Shown here piece after piece: positions 17,448 to 25,541 of a stretch of 63,173 nucleotides of DNA; positions within the stretch are counted from its first letter, which is position 1, and each line of letters starts with the position of its first letter. Below the pieces are notes generated by a model. It made no database searches and had not been told where the DNA came from. It was given only the letters and a program-made list of their open reading frames with translations. The translations under genes were made by a program, and so were the position numbers. Source of the DNA: Paenibacillus eucommiae (GTDB lineage Bacteria > Bacillota > Bacilli > Paenibacillales > NBRC-103111); NCBI RefSeq assembly GCF_017874215.1, contig NZ_JAGGLB010000046.1:1-63173 (forward strand), read 5' to 3'.

Positions 17448-17777
17448 TGAGCCGAAGAATCATTTTAGATTTAGCAGTTACTTTAGATGGTTTTATTGAA
17501 GGAAAAAATGGGGAAATCGATTGGTGCATTATGGACTGAGACGGGGTTTATTAATTTCTTAAACCAAATTGATACCATTTTCTATGGAAGAAAAAGCTAT
17601 GATTTATGGGGACAATTCACCCCAGAAATTGAACATAGTGATACGGAAAAAGAAATTTGGGAATTTGTCCATAGTAAAGACAAATATGTGTTTTCCAGGA
17701 CACAAAAAGGAACTGATAATAAAGCAATATTCATAAACGATAATATTCTTGAAGAAGTAAATGAAATAAAGAACTGA
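17448..17777 (+). pseudogene. truncated DHFR/RibD-C family gene
   Basis: It begins like the intact gene at 29592-30146 (RRIILDLAVTLDGFIEG) but hits TGA after WCIMD, where two bases are missing relative to that gene. The second frame continues GFINFLNQIDTIFYGRKSYD to ILEEVNEIKN. The last ~75 residues are absent. The junction at 17772-17793 is 22 bases identical to the 3' coding part of the GNAT gene at 41449-41991, and the hairpin repeat follows. Confidence 0.85.
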
Positions 17778-17793
17778 TCTCGTAATTCTGGTT

Positions 17794-17857
17794 GGAGCTG
17801 CTGCCGCGGCAAACTGCTCCTTGTTTCGTTCAACTATAGTTACCCGCTAGTTCAATC
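17794..17857 (+). repeat. long repeat unit with hairpin (partial, left core missing)
   Basis: It contains the hairpin GGAGCTGCTGCCGCGGC / AAACTGCTCC, then GTTCAACTATAGTTACCCGCTAGTTCAAT. The left core is replaced by the DHFR/GNAT junction. It lies between two plus-strand pseudogenes. Confidence 0.75.
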
Positions 17858-17938
17858 ATTTGTATACAAAACAACAAGTTAAGATGTTATAATCCAAAGT
17901 AAATGGATTTAATTACCATACGGAAGGATCGCGGATAA

Positions 17939-18401
17939 ATGTTAATTCGTGCCTACGAAGAAAAGGATTTTCAGCAGGTCAATGAGTTAAGCAACATTAT
18001 GACAACTTCACGATCTAGATAATGCAACTTCTCCGAACTTCCCTAGGGACCATTTAGAAACGTTTAATCCGCAATCATTTGAGCAATCTACGTTTGTTCG
18101 TGAGGATCCAGATACGATGTATATCGCAAAACATGGAGACCGCTATATCGGTTATAGTCACTTTAGAGAATTGAATAATCAACAATTACAGCAAGGCATT
18201 ACCGCTGTTATAAAAGAGTATTGGAATCAAGGTGTGGCTACAGCTCTAAAGGCTCGTATCCTGAAATTCGGTAAAGATCATGGATATCAGATAATTGAGG
18301 GAAGTCATAGAAATAACAACATTCCAATGAGAACCGTGAATGAACAAAAACTCGGATTCGTTCCTAATTCCAGTGAAATACGATTCGAAAAAATAATATA
18401 A
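17939..18401 (+). pseudogene. frameshifted GNAT acetyltransferase
   Basis: The start MLIRAYEEKDFQQVNELSN has GGAAGGA upstream. A one-base shift near 18003 leads to a stop. The second frame continues LHDLDNATSPNFPRDHLETF and MYIAKHGDRYIGYSHF, then the acetyl-CoA segment IKEYWNQGVATALKARILKF and ends SSEIRFEKII. In one frame this would be a normal ~154-aa GNAT enzyme. Confidence 0.75.
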
Positions 18402-18412
18402 TGAAGCGTCCA

Positions 18413-18437
18413 AGGCTGCCAGTGTAACCGGCAGCCT
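18413..18437 (+). terminator. terminator hairpin
   Basis: AGGCTGCC and GGCAGCCT flank a 9-nt loop, directly after the broken GNAT gene and before the convergent VanZ gene. Confidence 0.6.
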
Positions 18438-18472
18438 GTTATCGTTGTGCTATTATCTTGATGTGACACTTG

Positions 18473-19477
18473 TTAGAAGAGTGATCTTAATTTTTCTTTA
18501 ATACTGTTAATAATCTTTTGTCCTGTGTTGACTTCTGTAAGAGTAATGTCCCACATCATGACTTTTGTAGTCGGATTTGGGTCATCGTTAATTAATTTAA
18601 TGGTAAGTTCATTTGCTCCGTTTAAAGGGATTTGAAAAGAGGTAAGCTGATTCTCTCCACTTTTAGCTGATAAACCCAGAGAATAAATTTCTGTGCCATC
18701 TGCGATAAAAATGATATCACTTCTCCCTTTGCTTGCAGCGTTGATTACATCATCTGGTATAGCGGCATAGCCTGCCATCTTTGTATATTTGCCATTTAAA
18801 AGATACGTAAACTCGTTAGTTCTTGTATTTTTTCTGCTGTACATATTGATTTGAGGCTCAACCTTTTCTCGGTCTGCTGTAAAACTTAAGAGGGTTTCAT
18901 CCCAAAGTACAGACCCATCTTTTAATGTGAGTTCATTCAGGGCCACGACTTCGCCGCCTCCCGTTTCTAAATAATTATTGATGCCACCTACAATGACAGT
19001 GACTCCAATTGAAAGTACAAAGGCTGTTAAGAAGATTCGACAGATCCCTTTAAATTTATCCCGATCACGGTGCACTAACCGCTGTGCCCAAAATCCTACC
19101 GCCGCCCCTAATGTATTAATTATGATATCGTCAATATCAAAGGATCCTAAACGAGAAAGCATTTGTAAGATTTCAAGAATCGTAATAGACAGAATAAACA
19201 AGGTTATAAATCGAATGAATTTACAACGAAACAGAAGTGGGATGACAATCCCAAAAGGTATAAATGCTACAAAGTTGCCCAACTCAAAAAACCAAATTTG
19301 AAAGTCCCTTCCCATTGGAAAGTGTAAAGGAATCCCTTCAGGTATTAGACTATATCTCATGCTAGAATCTTGAAAAAAAGAAGTTCTGTTGAAACCTATA
19401 TACAAAAAATAGAGGGTCAAAACGCTATATAATGCTAACAGGATTATGGTGATTTTTCGTAACTTTCCTTGATACAT
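18473..19477 (-). CDS. VanZ-family membrane protein with C-terminal beta domain
   Basis: The ~334-aa product has an N-terminal helix (ITIILLALYSVLTLYFLYIGF) and three further helices in the VanZ region. Typical VanZ marks are LGNFVAFIPFGIVIPLLF and FDIDDIIINTLGAAVGFWAQR. A fifth helix (IFLTAFVLSIGVTVIVGGI) leads into a ~150-residue extracytoplasmic, beta-rich domain. VanZ confers low-level teicoplanin resistance by an unknown route; this domain family is widespread and the role here is unknown. I use the ATG of MYQGKLRK because AAAGGATG lies just upstream. Confidence 0.8.
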   Translation of the reverse strand: MYQGKLRKITIILLALYSVLTLYFLYIGFNRTSFFQDSSMRYSLIPEGIPLHFPMGRDFQIWFFELGNFVAFIPFGIVIPLLFRCKFIRFITLFILSITILEILQMLSRLGSFDIDDIIINTLGAAVGFWAQRLVHRDRDKFKGICRIFLTAFVLSIGVTVIVGGINNYLETGGGEVVALNELTLKDGSVLWDETLLSFTADREKVEPQINMYSRKNTRTNEFTYLLNGKYTKMAGYAAIPDDVINAASKGRSDIIFIADGTEIYSLGLSAKSGENQLTSFQIPLNGANELTIKLINDDPNPTTKVMMWDITLTEVNTGQKIINSIKEKLRSLF

Positions 19478-19606
19478 AATTACATCCTTTCTTTTCTTAT
19501 CTCCATTTTCATTTCTCCTTATGAGTATTACATTTATTTTAACATGTTTCACACTAAACTGTCGTTTGGTTGAGAATAGACCCCCAATCGATGTCGGTAG
19601 CTTGCG

Positions 19607-19690
19607 CCTTTAGCTAAAAAAAACAAGGAACAGCTTCCACGGCAAACTGCTCCTTGTTTTGTTCAACTAACGATACCAGTTAGCGTTTTG
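19607..19690 (+). repeat. long repeat unit with hairpin
   Basis: CCTTTAGCTAA, then ACAAGGAACAGCTTCCACGG / CAAACTGCTCCTTGT, then GTTCAACTAACGATACCAGTTAGCG. This is the only long unit with a plus-strand gene to its right. Confidence 0.75.
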
Positions 19691-19860
19691 ATAAAATCTT
19701 TCTGTGTTGCTTATTAGAGGTATTTATACGATAATTTAAATGAATTACAAGAGCCTTTTCTAAGGAGAGGATTTCATGCTAAATCCAAATACATTCTTCC
19801 GTTAGTTGTGATGGTGTCGTGGTGCAAACCATAATCCAGCCCCACGCAACAGGGAAGAAA

Positions 19861-20130
19861 ATGTTCGATAAAGAAGAAATCATGGCTTGGGAAAACGAAA
19901 TTGCAAGTAAAAAAGCTTTTATCAAGAAAAAACGCTATAGGGACCCTCGAATTGAGAAACTAATAGAGGTTCGAAAAGGGATTAAAACAGTTCATTATCG
20001 TAAAGAAATAAAATCCTGTCGCAAAGACCATTACAGGCATTACAGAAGCAAGACGTCTCAATTGGTCCGCTCGGAGAAATTCGATATGATTGTCAGCTAT
20101 AAAAGAACAAGTGGCTGGCTAACATGGTAA
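19861..20130 (+). CDS. small basic hypothetical protein
   Basis: An 89-aa frame starting MFDKEEIMAWENEIASKKAF, very rich in Lys and Arg (HYRKEIKSCRKDHYRHYRSK) and ending TSGWLTW. Not recognised. It may be a fragment; there is only a weak AGGGAAGA before the start. Confidence 0.3.
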   Translation: MFDKEEIMAWENEIASKKAFIKKKRYRDPRIEKLIEVRKGIKTVHYRKEIKSCRKDHYRHYRSKTSQLVRSEKFDMIVSYKRTSGWLTW

Positions 20131-20268
20131 ATCCTTGGAGTCAGTTGAAATGAAGGAAACTTGGTTGCCACATTCTCCATATTGATCTCCTAACAGGCTT
20201 AGTGGTAGAATGGGATCAACAGAATACAAGTCCGAGCATGTCCAGCTATTAATAGGGGACGGTTCGGG

Positions 20269-20304
20269 AGAGGTTCTAGCTACACCCTCTATAAAAAACT
20301 AAGG
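20269..20304 (+). promoter_or_regulatory. preQ1-I riboswitch
   Basis: The motif AGAGGTTCTAGC followed by TACACCCTCTATAAAAAACTAA is a direct match to the preQ1-I aptamer: hairpin P1, C-rich loop and A-rich tail that forms the pseudoknot. When preQ1 binds, the downstream terminator forms and queCDEF expression falls. Confidence 0.95.
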
Positions 20305-20333
20305 AAACGATATCCTTGGGTATCGTTTTTTTA
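20305..20333 (+). terminator. riboswitch-controlled terminator
   Basis: AAACGATA and TATCGTTT flank an 8-nt loop and end in seven T. It is the expression platform of the preQ1 riboswitch, 16-25 nt before queC. Confidence 0.85.
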
Positions 20334-20357
20334 CATGGAACGGGAGATATGACAGCA

Positions 20358-21023
20358 ATGAAATCAAATAAAGCCATCGTCGTCTTTAGCGGCGGCCAGG
20401 ATAGCACGACCTGTTTGTTCAAGGCGATAAAAGAGTTCGGCGAGGTGGAGGCTGTTACGTTCGATTACGGCCAGCGCCATAAGCTTGAGCTCGACTGTGC
20501 GTCTCGGATTGCAGCGGATTTAAAAATCAAGCATCACGTGCTGGATATGTCGCTGCTTAATCAACTGGCGCCGAACGCGCTGACACGATCCGATATCGAG
20601 ATCGGGCAGGCGGAGGGCGAGCTGCCTTCTACCTTCGTGGACGGACGCAACTTGCTGTTCCTGTCCTTTGCCGCCGTGCTTGCCAAACAAGCGGGTGCCA
20701 GCCACATTGTAACAGGCGTAAGCCAATCGGATTTCAGCGGATATCCGGACTGCAGGGACATCTTTATTAAGTCGCTTAATGTGACTTTGAATTTGGCCAT
20801 GGATTACCCATTCGTCATCGACACGCCGCTCATGTGGTTGACCAAGGCGCAGACATGGCAGCTGGCGGATGATCTGGGTGCGTACAGCTATGTGCGGGAG
20901 AAGACATTAACCTGTTATAACGGTGTTGTGGCCGACGGTTGCGGGGAATGTCCGGCTTGCCTCTTACGCTCACGAGGGCTGCAGGAATATGAATTGGCAA
21001 GAAACGGGGGTAAGAGAATATGA
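20358..21023 (+). CDS. queC: 7-cyano-7-deazaguanine synthase QueC
   Basis: QueC converts 7-carboxy-7-deazaguanine to preQ0 with ATP and ammonia. The ~221-aa product has the PP-loop VVFSGGQDSTTCLF at its start, FDYGQRHKLELD, and a C-terminal zinc site CYNGVVADGCGECPACLLR. I choose the ATG of MKSNKAIVV (GGGAG 11 nt upstream); MTAMKSN is the alternative. It is the first gene of queC-queD-queE-queF and its stop overlaps queD's start. Confidence 0.95.
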   Translation: MKSNKAIVVFSGGQDSTTCLFKAIKEFGEVEAVTFDYGQRHKLELDCASRIAADLKIKHHVLDMSLLNQLAPNALTRSDIEIGQAEGELPSTFVDGRNLLFLSFAAVLAKQAGASHIVTGVSQSDFSGYPDCRDIFIKSLNVTLNLAMDYPFVIDTPLMWLTKAQTWQLADDLGAYSYVREKTLTCYNGVVADGCGECPACLLRSRGLQEYELARNGGKRI

Positions 21024-21466
21024 TTCAACAAATCTATCCTTCCACCCAGCACGCCTTCCAATATGAGCTGAACAAGGACATGCATTTTGCTGCTGCCCAT
21101 TATGTTCCGAGTGAAAGCGCGGGCGAATGCAGCAAAATGCACGGCCATACGTATTTCGCGAATGTGACGATAGCTGGCAACAAGCTGGATGAGAGCGGCT
21201 TTCTCGCTAACTTCTCGCAGATTAAGCAGCTGATCCACACCCGATTCGATCATTCGGTGCTCAATGAGCACTCGGAATTGTTCAACGACCAGGATCCCAA
21301 TCGGTTTCCAACGACGGAGAATGTGGCCAGGGTGCTGTTCGAGATCATTCAGGAATATCTGGATGGAACAGCGAATAAACCCCGGTGCGTGCAAATTTTC
21401 CTAAGGGAAACGCCAACCAGCTATGTCGTCTTCCGTCCTGGAGCGGGAGGAATGCCGGATGCATAA
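21020..21466 (+). CDS. queD: 6-carboxytetrahydropterin synthase QueD
   Basis: QueD converts dihydroneopterin triphosphate to 6-carboxytetrahydropterin, the first dedicated step to preQ0. The 148-aa product shows the zinc histidines in DMHFAAAHYV and MHGHTYFANV and the catalytic Cys in GECSKMHGHT. FDHSVLNEH lies in the middle, and the end LRETPTSYVVF carries the substrate-binding Glu. The ATG overlaps queC's stop by four bases (ATGA). Confidence 0.95.
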   Translation: MIQQIYPSTQHAFQYELNKDMHFAAAHYVPSESAGECSKMHGHTYFANVTIAGNKLDESGFLANFSQIKQLIHTRFDHSVLNEHSELFNDQDPNRFPTTENVARVLFEIIQEYLDGTANKPRCVQIFLRETPTSYVVFRPGAGGMPDA

Positions 21467-22187
21467 TAGCCGGTTTCCCGTTATCGAGATGTTCGGACCG
21501 ACCATACAGGGCGAAGGTATGGTCATCGGCCAGAAGACTATGTTCGTCCGCACGGCAGGCTGCGACTATCAATGCTCTTGGTGCGATTCCGCCTTCACCT
21601 GGAATGGTCTAGGCAAGAAGGAAGTTCGAATGTTAACCGCTGCCGACATCGCCGCAGAGCTCAAACGGCTCGCAGCACATACATGTTCCCACGTCACGAT
21701 ATCCGGTGGTAATCCAGCGCTTCTGCCTCATCTCGAAGAACTGATCAACCTGCTGCATGAGAGCGGCATTCAGGTTGCTCTGGAAACTCAGGGCAGCCTC
21801 TGGAAGGACTGGTTTCTGCTCATCGATGATTTGACGCTGTCTCCGAAGCCCCCCAGCTCGGGAATGAAGACGGATTGGGACAAGCTGGATGTGATCATAG
21901 CTAACCTTAAGGCGCAACGGCGAAATTTCAGCTTAAAGGTTGTCGTATTCGATCAATCGGACTTGGCCTATGCGGCTTCCGTGCACAAGCGTTATGACGG
22001 GATTCCGTTCTATGTGCAATCAGGCAATGAGGATGTCTTGGAGGAGGATACGGGTATCGTGTTAGGTCGGCTTATGGATAAGTATAAGTGGCTAGTCGAC
22101 ACGGTTATCGCCTCAACCGAACTAAACAATGTCAGGGTGCTTCCCCAGCTTCATGCATGGCTGTGGGGCAACAAGCGGGGATATTAG
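21459..22187 (+). CDS. queE: 7-carboxy-7-deazaguanine synthase QueE
   Basis: A radical SAM enzyme that contracts the pterin ring to 7-carboxy-7-deazaguanine. The ~242-aa product opens MHNSRFPVIEMFGPTIQGEG and has the cluster motif CDYQCSWCDSAFTWNG, the CxxxCxxC spacing of this family, then VTISGGNPAL. The start ATG has GGGAGG 8 nt upstream and lies inside queD. Confidence 0.95.
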   Translation: MHNSRFPVIEMFGPTIQGEGMVIGQKTMFVRTAGCDYQCSWCDSAFTWNGLGKKEVRMLTAADIAAELKRLAAHTCSHVTISGGNPALLPHLEELINLLHESGIQVALETQGSLWKDWFLLIDDLTLSPKPPSSGMKTDWDKLDVIIANLKAQRRNFSLKVVVFDQSDLAYAASVHKRYDGIPFYVQSGNEDVLEEDTGIVLGRLMDKYKWLVDTVIASTELNNVRVLPQLHAWLWGNKRGY

Positions 22188-22211
22188 AAGAACAAGGGAG
22201 TGACAAGCAGC

Positions 22212-22709
22212 ATGACAGGAAGAAACGAAGACGAATTGGAAGGCATCAGCCTCCTCGGCAACCAAGGTACGAAATATCCGCAAACCTACAGTCCGTCTCT
22301 ATTAGAGGCGTTCGATAACAAACATCCTTACCGGGATTACAGGGTGAAGTTCAACTGCCCGGAATTCACGAGCCTATGCCCGATGACGGGGCAGCCGGAT
22401 TTCGCTACGATCTATATTGCCTATATCCCTGATGCGAAGATGGTGGAGAGCAAGTCGTTGAAGCTCTATTTGTTCAGCTTCCGCAATCATGGAGATTTCC
22501 ATGAAGACTGCATCAATATTATTATGAACGACCTCATAGACCTGATGGCACCGCGATATATCGAGGTGTGGGGTAAATTTACTCCGCGAGGAGGGATCTC
22601 GATCGATCCTTACTGCAATTACGGACTTCCTGGTACGAAATATGAGGCGATGGCGGAACACCGCTTGCTGAATCATGATCTGTATCCAGAGAAGATAGAT
22701 AATCGTTAG
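22212..22709 (+). CDS. queF: NADPH-dependent preQ0 reductase QueF
   Basis: QueF reduces the nitrile of preQ0 to the aminomethyl of preQ1. The ~165-aa product is the short unimodular (YkvM-like) form. It has the nucleophile Cys region FTSLCPMTGQPDFA, the binding segment MVESKSLKLYLFSFRNHGDF and the QueF-type C-terminus KFTPRGGISIDPY. I start at the ATG 11 nt past AAGGGAG; an in-frame GTG lies four codons earlier. Confidence 0.95.
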   Translation: MTGRNEDELEGISLLGNQGTKYPQTYSPSLLEAFDNKHPYRDYRVKFNCPEFTSLCPMTGQPDFATIYIAYIPDAKMVESKSLKLYLFSFRNHGDFHEDCINIIMNDLIDLMAPRYIEVWGKFTPRGGISIDPYCNYGLPGTKYEAMAEHRLLNHDLYPEKIDNR

Positions 22710-22730
22710 ATTCAGCGCGCATAAAAATAG

Positions 22731-22777
22731 GAAAACCCGGCGTCTCTCCTAGAGAATGGAGAAAACCGGTTTTTTTA
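22731..22777 (+). terminator. queCDEF operon terminator
   Basis: AAACCCGG and AACCGGTTTTTTT flank a ~25-nt loop region, about 25 nt past queF. Confidence 0.7.
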
Positions 22778-22899
22778 TGTCTGGACAGGCATTTATTCCG
22801 TTGAGGTGTTGCGGGATCTTTGTTCCATGCCTGGTTTTAAATTTAAAGTTTCTGCAATCTCTGTATATCTGCCACAAAAGCTTAAACTTTCATACACAT

Positions 22900-23343
22900 T
22901 TATAAAAAATCTTCCTCTATAAAAAACATTGCATTAACTTCTCTTGGATCACCTATTGGTCTTAAAGCACTTAAGTCCTCATCCTCCATAAGTTCTTCAA
23001 GAAACAAATGCTTACTCTCGGAATGTCCAATAACTATCCAAGGAAAACCATAGTCTGTTTGACAGTAAAATAAAGTTAAACTGAAAAATCCTTTCTCTAC
23101 ATATAAATCATTACCAATTGGGTAGCCTTGTAATTCTCCTATGAACTCAATGTTTGTATCATCTTTTAGATGATAATAATCAAAGATTTTATTTAGTAAT
23201 GCTTTCTTTTTTACTTCAAGCATTTCGCTTGCAATATCTTCTTGCATCTGATTGACATTTGAATACTCTGGACGTGAAACCCTTAATAAATAGTATTTAT
23301 CATATATTTTGTATAAACAATAAACTTTTATATTAGCTCCCAT
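22900..23343 (-). CDS. uncharacterised 147-aa soluble protein
   Basis: Not recognised. An alpha/beta-type cytosolic protein that starts MGANIKVYCLYKIYDKYYLL, has a charged helix (MQEDIASEMLEVKKKALLNK) and an acidic end (RPIGDPREVNAMFFIEEDFL). AGGAGGT precedes the ATG. A core repeat separates it from the AraC gene upstream. Confidence 0.6.
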   Translation of the reverse strand: MGANIKVYCLYKIYDKYYLLRVSRPEYSNVNQMQEDIASEMLEVKKKALLNKIFDYYHLKDDTNIEFIGELQGYPIGNDLYVEKGFFSLTLFYCQTDYGFPWIVIGHSESKHLFLEELMEDEDLSALRPIGDPREVNAMFFIEEDFL

Positions 23344-23350
23344 AAGACCT

Positions 23351-23370
23351 CCTGCCAGTTAGTTCAATGG
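23351..23370 (+). repeat. core repeat
   Basis: CCTGCCAGTTAGTTCAATGG, 10 nt beyond the stop of the AraC gene. Confidence 0.65.
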
Positions 23371-23380
23371 AATGCCACCT

Positions 23381-24184
23381 TCATAATAATTTGTTGTGAT
23401 GATCCATTCCAGGCAACTGTGACATATATTCAAACGCTGTTGTTCCATAAACGCTTTTAAAGTGTTTATTTAAATGGGTTAAATCAACAATACCGCATGC
23501 AGCTACTGCAGAATAAATATCTTTATTTTTTTCAATGACCTGCTTTGCACGTTCGATTTTGCAGTTAAGAAAATACTGGTAGGGTGAAATTCCAGTTTGA
23601 GCCTTGAATAATCGGATAAACTGAAATTTGGATAAATGAAGCTCTTTACAGATCTCATCAAGCTTAAGTACATGTTCTAAGTTGGCATGAAACATATCCT
23701 TTGCTCTACTAATTAGTGCGTTATCTTTCTTGTTGTCTGTAGTAAGATTGATTGGAATAAGGCTATCCGTAAGCGATAAGAGTAATTCACTGCACAACGC
23801 CTCATCTTTTTCGCTTAATATAGCTTGAGAAAGACTTAATATTCGCTGTTCAAGTTCATGATTATACACAATAGGAGTTGAAAAACGTACGATATCCTTT
23901 TTTTCCATAACCTCTAAAAGCAATTTGGGCTCAATATATAGCATAACATAATCAATGCCTGTCTTATCATGTGCCATTCCGTCATGTGCCTGTTCTGGAT
24001 TAAAAAGCATAATTCCATTTTGATAGGATAATTGTAGACTGCCCTCCAAGTTATAATGCTGAATACCACGCAATGTTACGCCTATTGCATACTCCTTGTG
24101 GGAGTGCTTTTTATACTTAAATTCAGTCATACTTGCTGACAAAGCAGTAATCCCTGCCGATTTTTTATAAATAAATTTGTCCAT
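23381..24184 (-). CDS. AraC-family regulator
   Basis: The ~267-aa product has an N-terminal cupin-like ligand domain (HSHKEYAIGVTLRGIQHYNL) and a C-terminal double helix-turn-helix (LDEICKELHLSKFQFIRLFK and GISPYQYFLNCKIERAKQVI). The ATG of MDKFIYKK is chosen, with AGAGGTG about 6 nt upstream. It lies 26 nt downstream of the LysE-type exporter gene on the same strand, an arrangement common for AraC-controlled amino acid exporters. Confidence 0.88.
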   Translation of the reverse strand: MDKFIYKKSAGITALSASMTEFKYKKHSHKEYAIGVTLRGIQHYNLEGSLQLSYQNGIMLFNPEQAHDGMAHDKTGIDYVMLYIEPKLLLEVMEKKDIVRFSTPIVYNHELEQRILSLSQAILSEKDEALCSELLLSLTDSLIPINLTTDNKKDNALISRAKDMFHANLEHVLKLDEICKELHLSKFQFIRLFKAQTGISPYQYFLNCKIERAKQVIEKNKDIYSAVAACGIVDLTHLNKHFKSVYGTTAFEYMSQLPGMDHHNKLL

Positions 24185-24209
24185 TTCAAACACCTCTGCA
24201 TAAGATTAC

Positions 24210-24785
24210 CTACATCCAGATCATGATAGCAGCGTATGCTAAAAATAACGCCATCATTACATTAACTGACTTATTATACTTCTGTAAAAACTCCTTGAAG
24301 ATTGTACCGAAAAGAACCCACGTAGTAAAAGCTGAAAACCCAATCAGAGTTATTGCAATAATGCTTATCGTCACAGCAGGGATCGCGTTATAGTAGGGCA
24401 TAATAAAACTTGGAATTACAGTCATTGTAAAAAGTATTACCTTCGGATTTAAAAACTGCATAAGGAAGCCTGACATTAAGGTAGCCGTTTGGTTTACTGC
24501 CCGGTTTGATGTATCCGTTTGGTAAATTTGATAAGCGAGATATAGCATATACATGCTCCCGGTTATTTGTATCACAATTAATATTTTCGGTATGAACGTT
24601 ATAAGAATCGTATTCAACATAGTAGAAATAATAAGTAATAAGCCAAAACCAGCCGTTGCTCCACACGTATACTTCATTGCCTTTTTTGCCCCAAAATTTT
24701 GAACAGTGGACAATATGACAATATTAGTAGGTCCTGGTGTAAAAGTAGCAATCGTACAGTAAATCAAAAAAGATGTAATATCCAT
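24210..24785 (-). CDS. LysE/RhtB-family amino acid exporter
   Basis: The 191-aa product is a six-helix LysE-type translocator. It opens with TSFLIYCTIATFTPGPTNIV, including the conserved TPGPTN motif, and then has GAKKAMKYTCGATAGFG. FLMQFLNPKVILFTMTVIPSF carries the conserved N-P-K. It probably exports an amino acid or a homoserine-like compound. It is the first gene of an operon with the AraC regulator. Confidence 0.88.
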   Translation of the reverse strand: MDITSFLIYCTIATFTPGPTNIVILSTVQNFGAKKAMKYTCGATAGFGLLLIISTMLNTILITFIPKILIVIQITGSMYMLYLAYQIYQTDTSNRAVNQTATLMSGFLMQFLNPKVILFTMTVIPSFIMPYYNAIPAVTISIIAITLIGFSAFTTWVLFGTIFKEFLQKYNKSVNVMMALFLAYAAIMIWM

Positions 24786-25038
24786 GAGGATGCTCCTTTC
24801 AAAGCTCTTCTCATATCCTACATCTTAAAATGAAATGCCATATAGTATATTATTGCATATATAGAGCCTCTTCCGCCATATACACTCAGTAAACCTCATC
24901 AGCAGTTCATTGCCCAAAAAGATTTTCACCGTTTTTTAGCGATTACTTTTTACGCAATTTTCCCTCAAGCCTTACGACTTAGCAAACGATAAACAACGGT
25001 TAACCAAAGTGTAAATTCATTAAAATTTATTATATACA

Positions 25039-25068
25039 TTGACACGTATATACACTTAAGTGTATATT
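25039..25068 (+). promoter_or_regulatory. promoter with overlapping palindromic operator
   Basis: -35 TTGACA (25039-25044), 18-bp spacer, -10 TATATT (25063-25068). A perfect 20-bp palindrome ATATACACTTAAGTGTATAT (25048-25067) fills the spacer and -10. This fits autorepression by the ArsR protein encoded next. The predicted transcript start falls on or next to the ATG. Confidence 0.75.
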
Positions 25069-25074
25069 ACTTAT

Positions 25075-25410
25075 ATGAACACAACAACGATGCAATTAAC
25101 ATTACTCACACTTGCCGAGCCGAATCGCTTCAACATTGTTGAACTATTAAAAAAAGCACCGAGATCAGTGAGCGAAATCGTTCACGCGCTCAATATCGGT
25201 CAGCCGCAAGTGTCCCGCCATCTGCGCATTTTGAGTGAAGCCGGGCTGGTGCGCGCCCGCAGTAAGGCACAGCAGCGAATATATAGCCTCGAAGCCCAAC
25301 CGTTTCAGGATCTGGATGAATGGTTTGATTCATTTAGTATCCTTTGGGAAGAGCGTCTCGATAATTTCGAGGATTATATGCTCGACTACAAAAGAAAGGA
25401 AGACTTATGA
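25075..25410 (+). CDS. ArsR-family winged-helix repressor
   Basis: The 111-aa product has the ArsR fold: LAEPNRFNIVELLKKAPRSV, then the recognition segment IGQPQVSRHLRILSEAGLV and the wing RARSKAQQRIYSL. It lacks an obvious metal-binding Cys motif, so it is of the SdpR-like or SRPBCC-associated kind. No ribosome binding site precedes the ATG and the promoter's start point lies on it, which suggests a leaderless message. It heads an operon with the SRPBCC-hydrolase gene. Confidence 0.85.
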   Translation: MNTTTMQLTLLTLAEPNRFNIVELLKKAPRSVSEIVHALNIGQPQVSRHLRILSEAGLVRARSKAQQRIYSLEAQPFQDLDEWFDSFSILWEERLDNFEDYMLDYKRKEDL

Positions 25411-25541
25411 TTGCCTTCTATCTCAAGCTTTATAACAACAACATTCGGAATTACCAAGCCATATGGAATGAGCGGTTTGACGCTCTGGAAAATTATCTAA
25501 AAAGGATGAATGATAATGAGATCAAAAACAAAAATCCATAA
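25407..25541 (+). CDS. 44-aa coupled ORF resembling the ArsR tail
   Basis: The ATG overlaps the ArsR stop (ATGA) and the stop lies inside the next gene. It reads MIAFYLKLYNNNIRNYQAIW and NERFDALENYLKRMND. The second half resembles the ArsR C-terminus (ILWEERLDNFEDYMLDYKRK), so it may be a duplicated or relic ArsR tail that is still translated by coupling. Confidence 0.45.
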   Translation: MIAFYLKLYNNNIRNYQAIWNERFDALENYLKRMNDNEIKNKNP

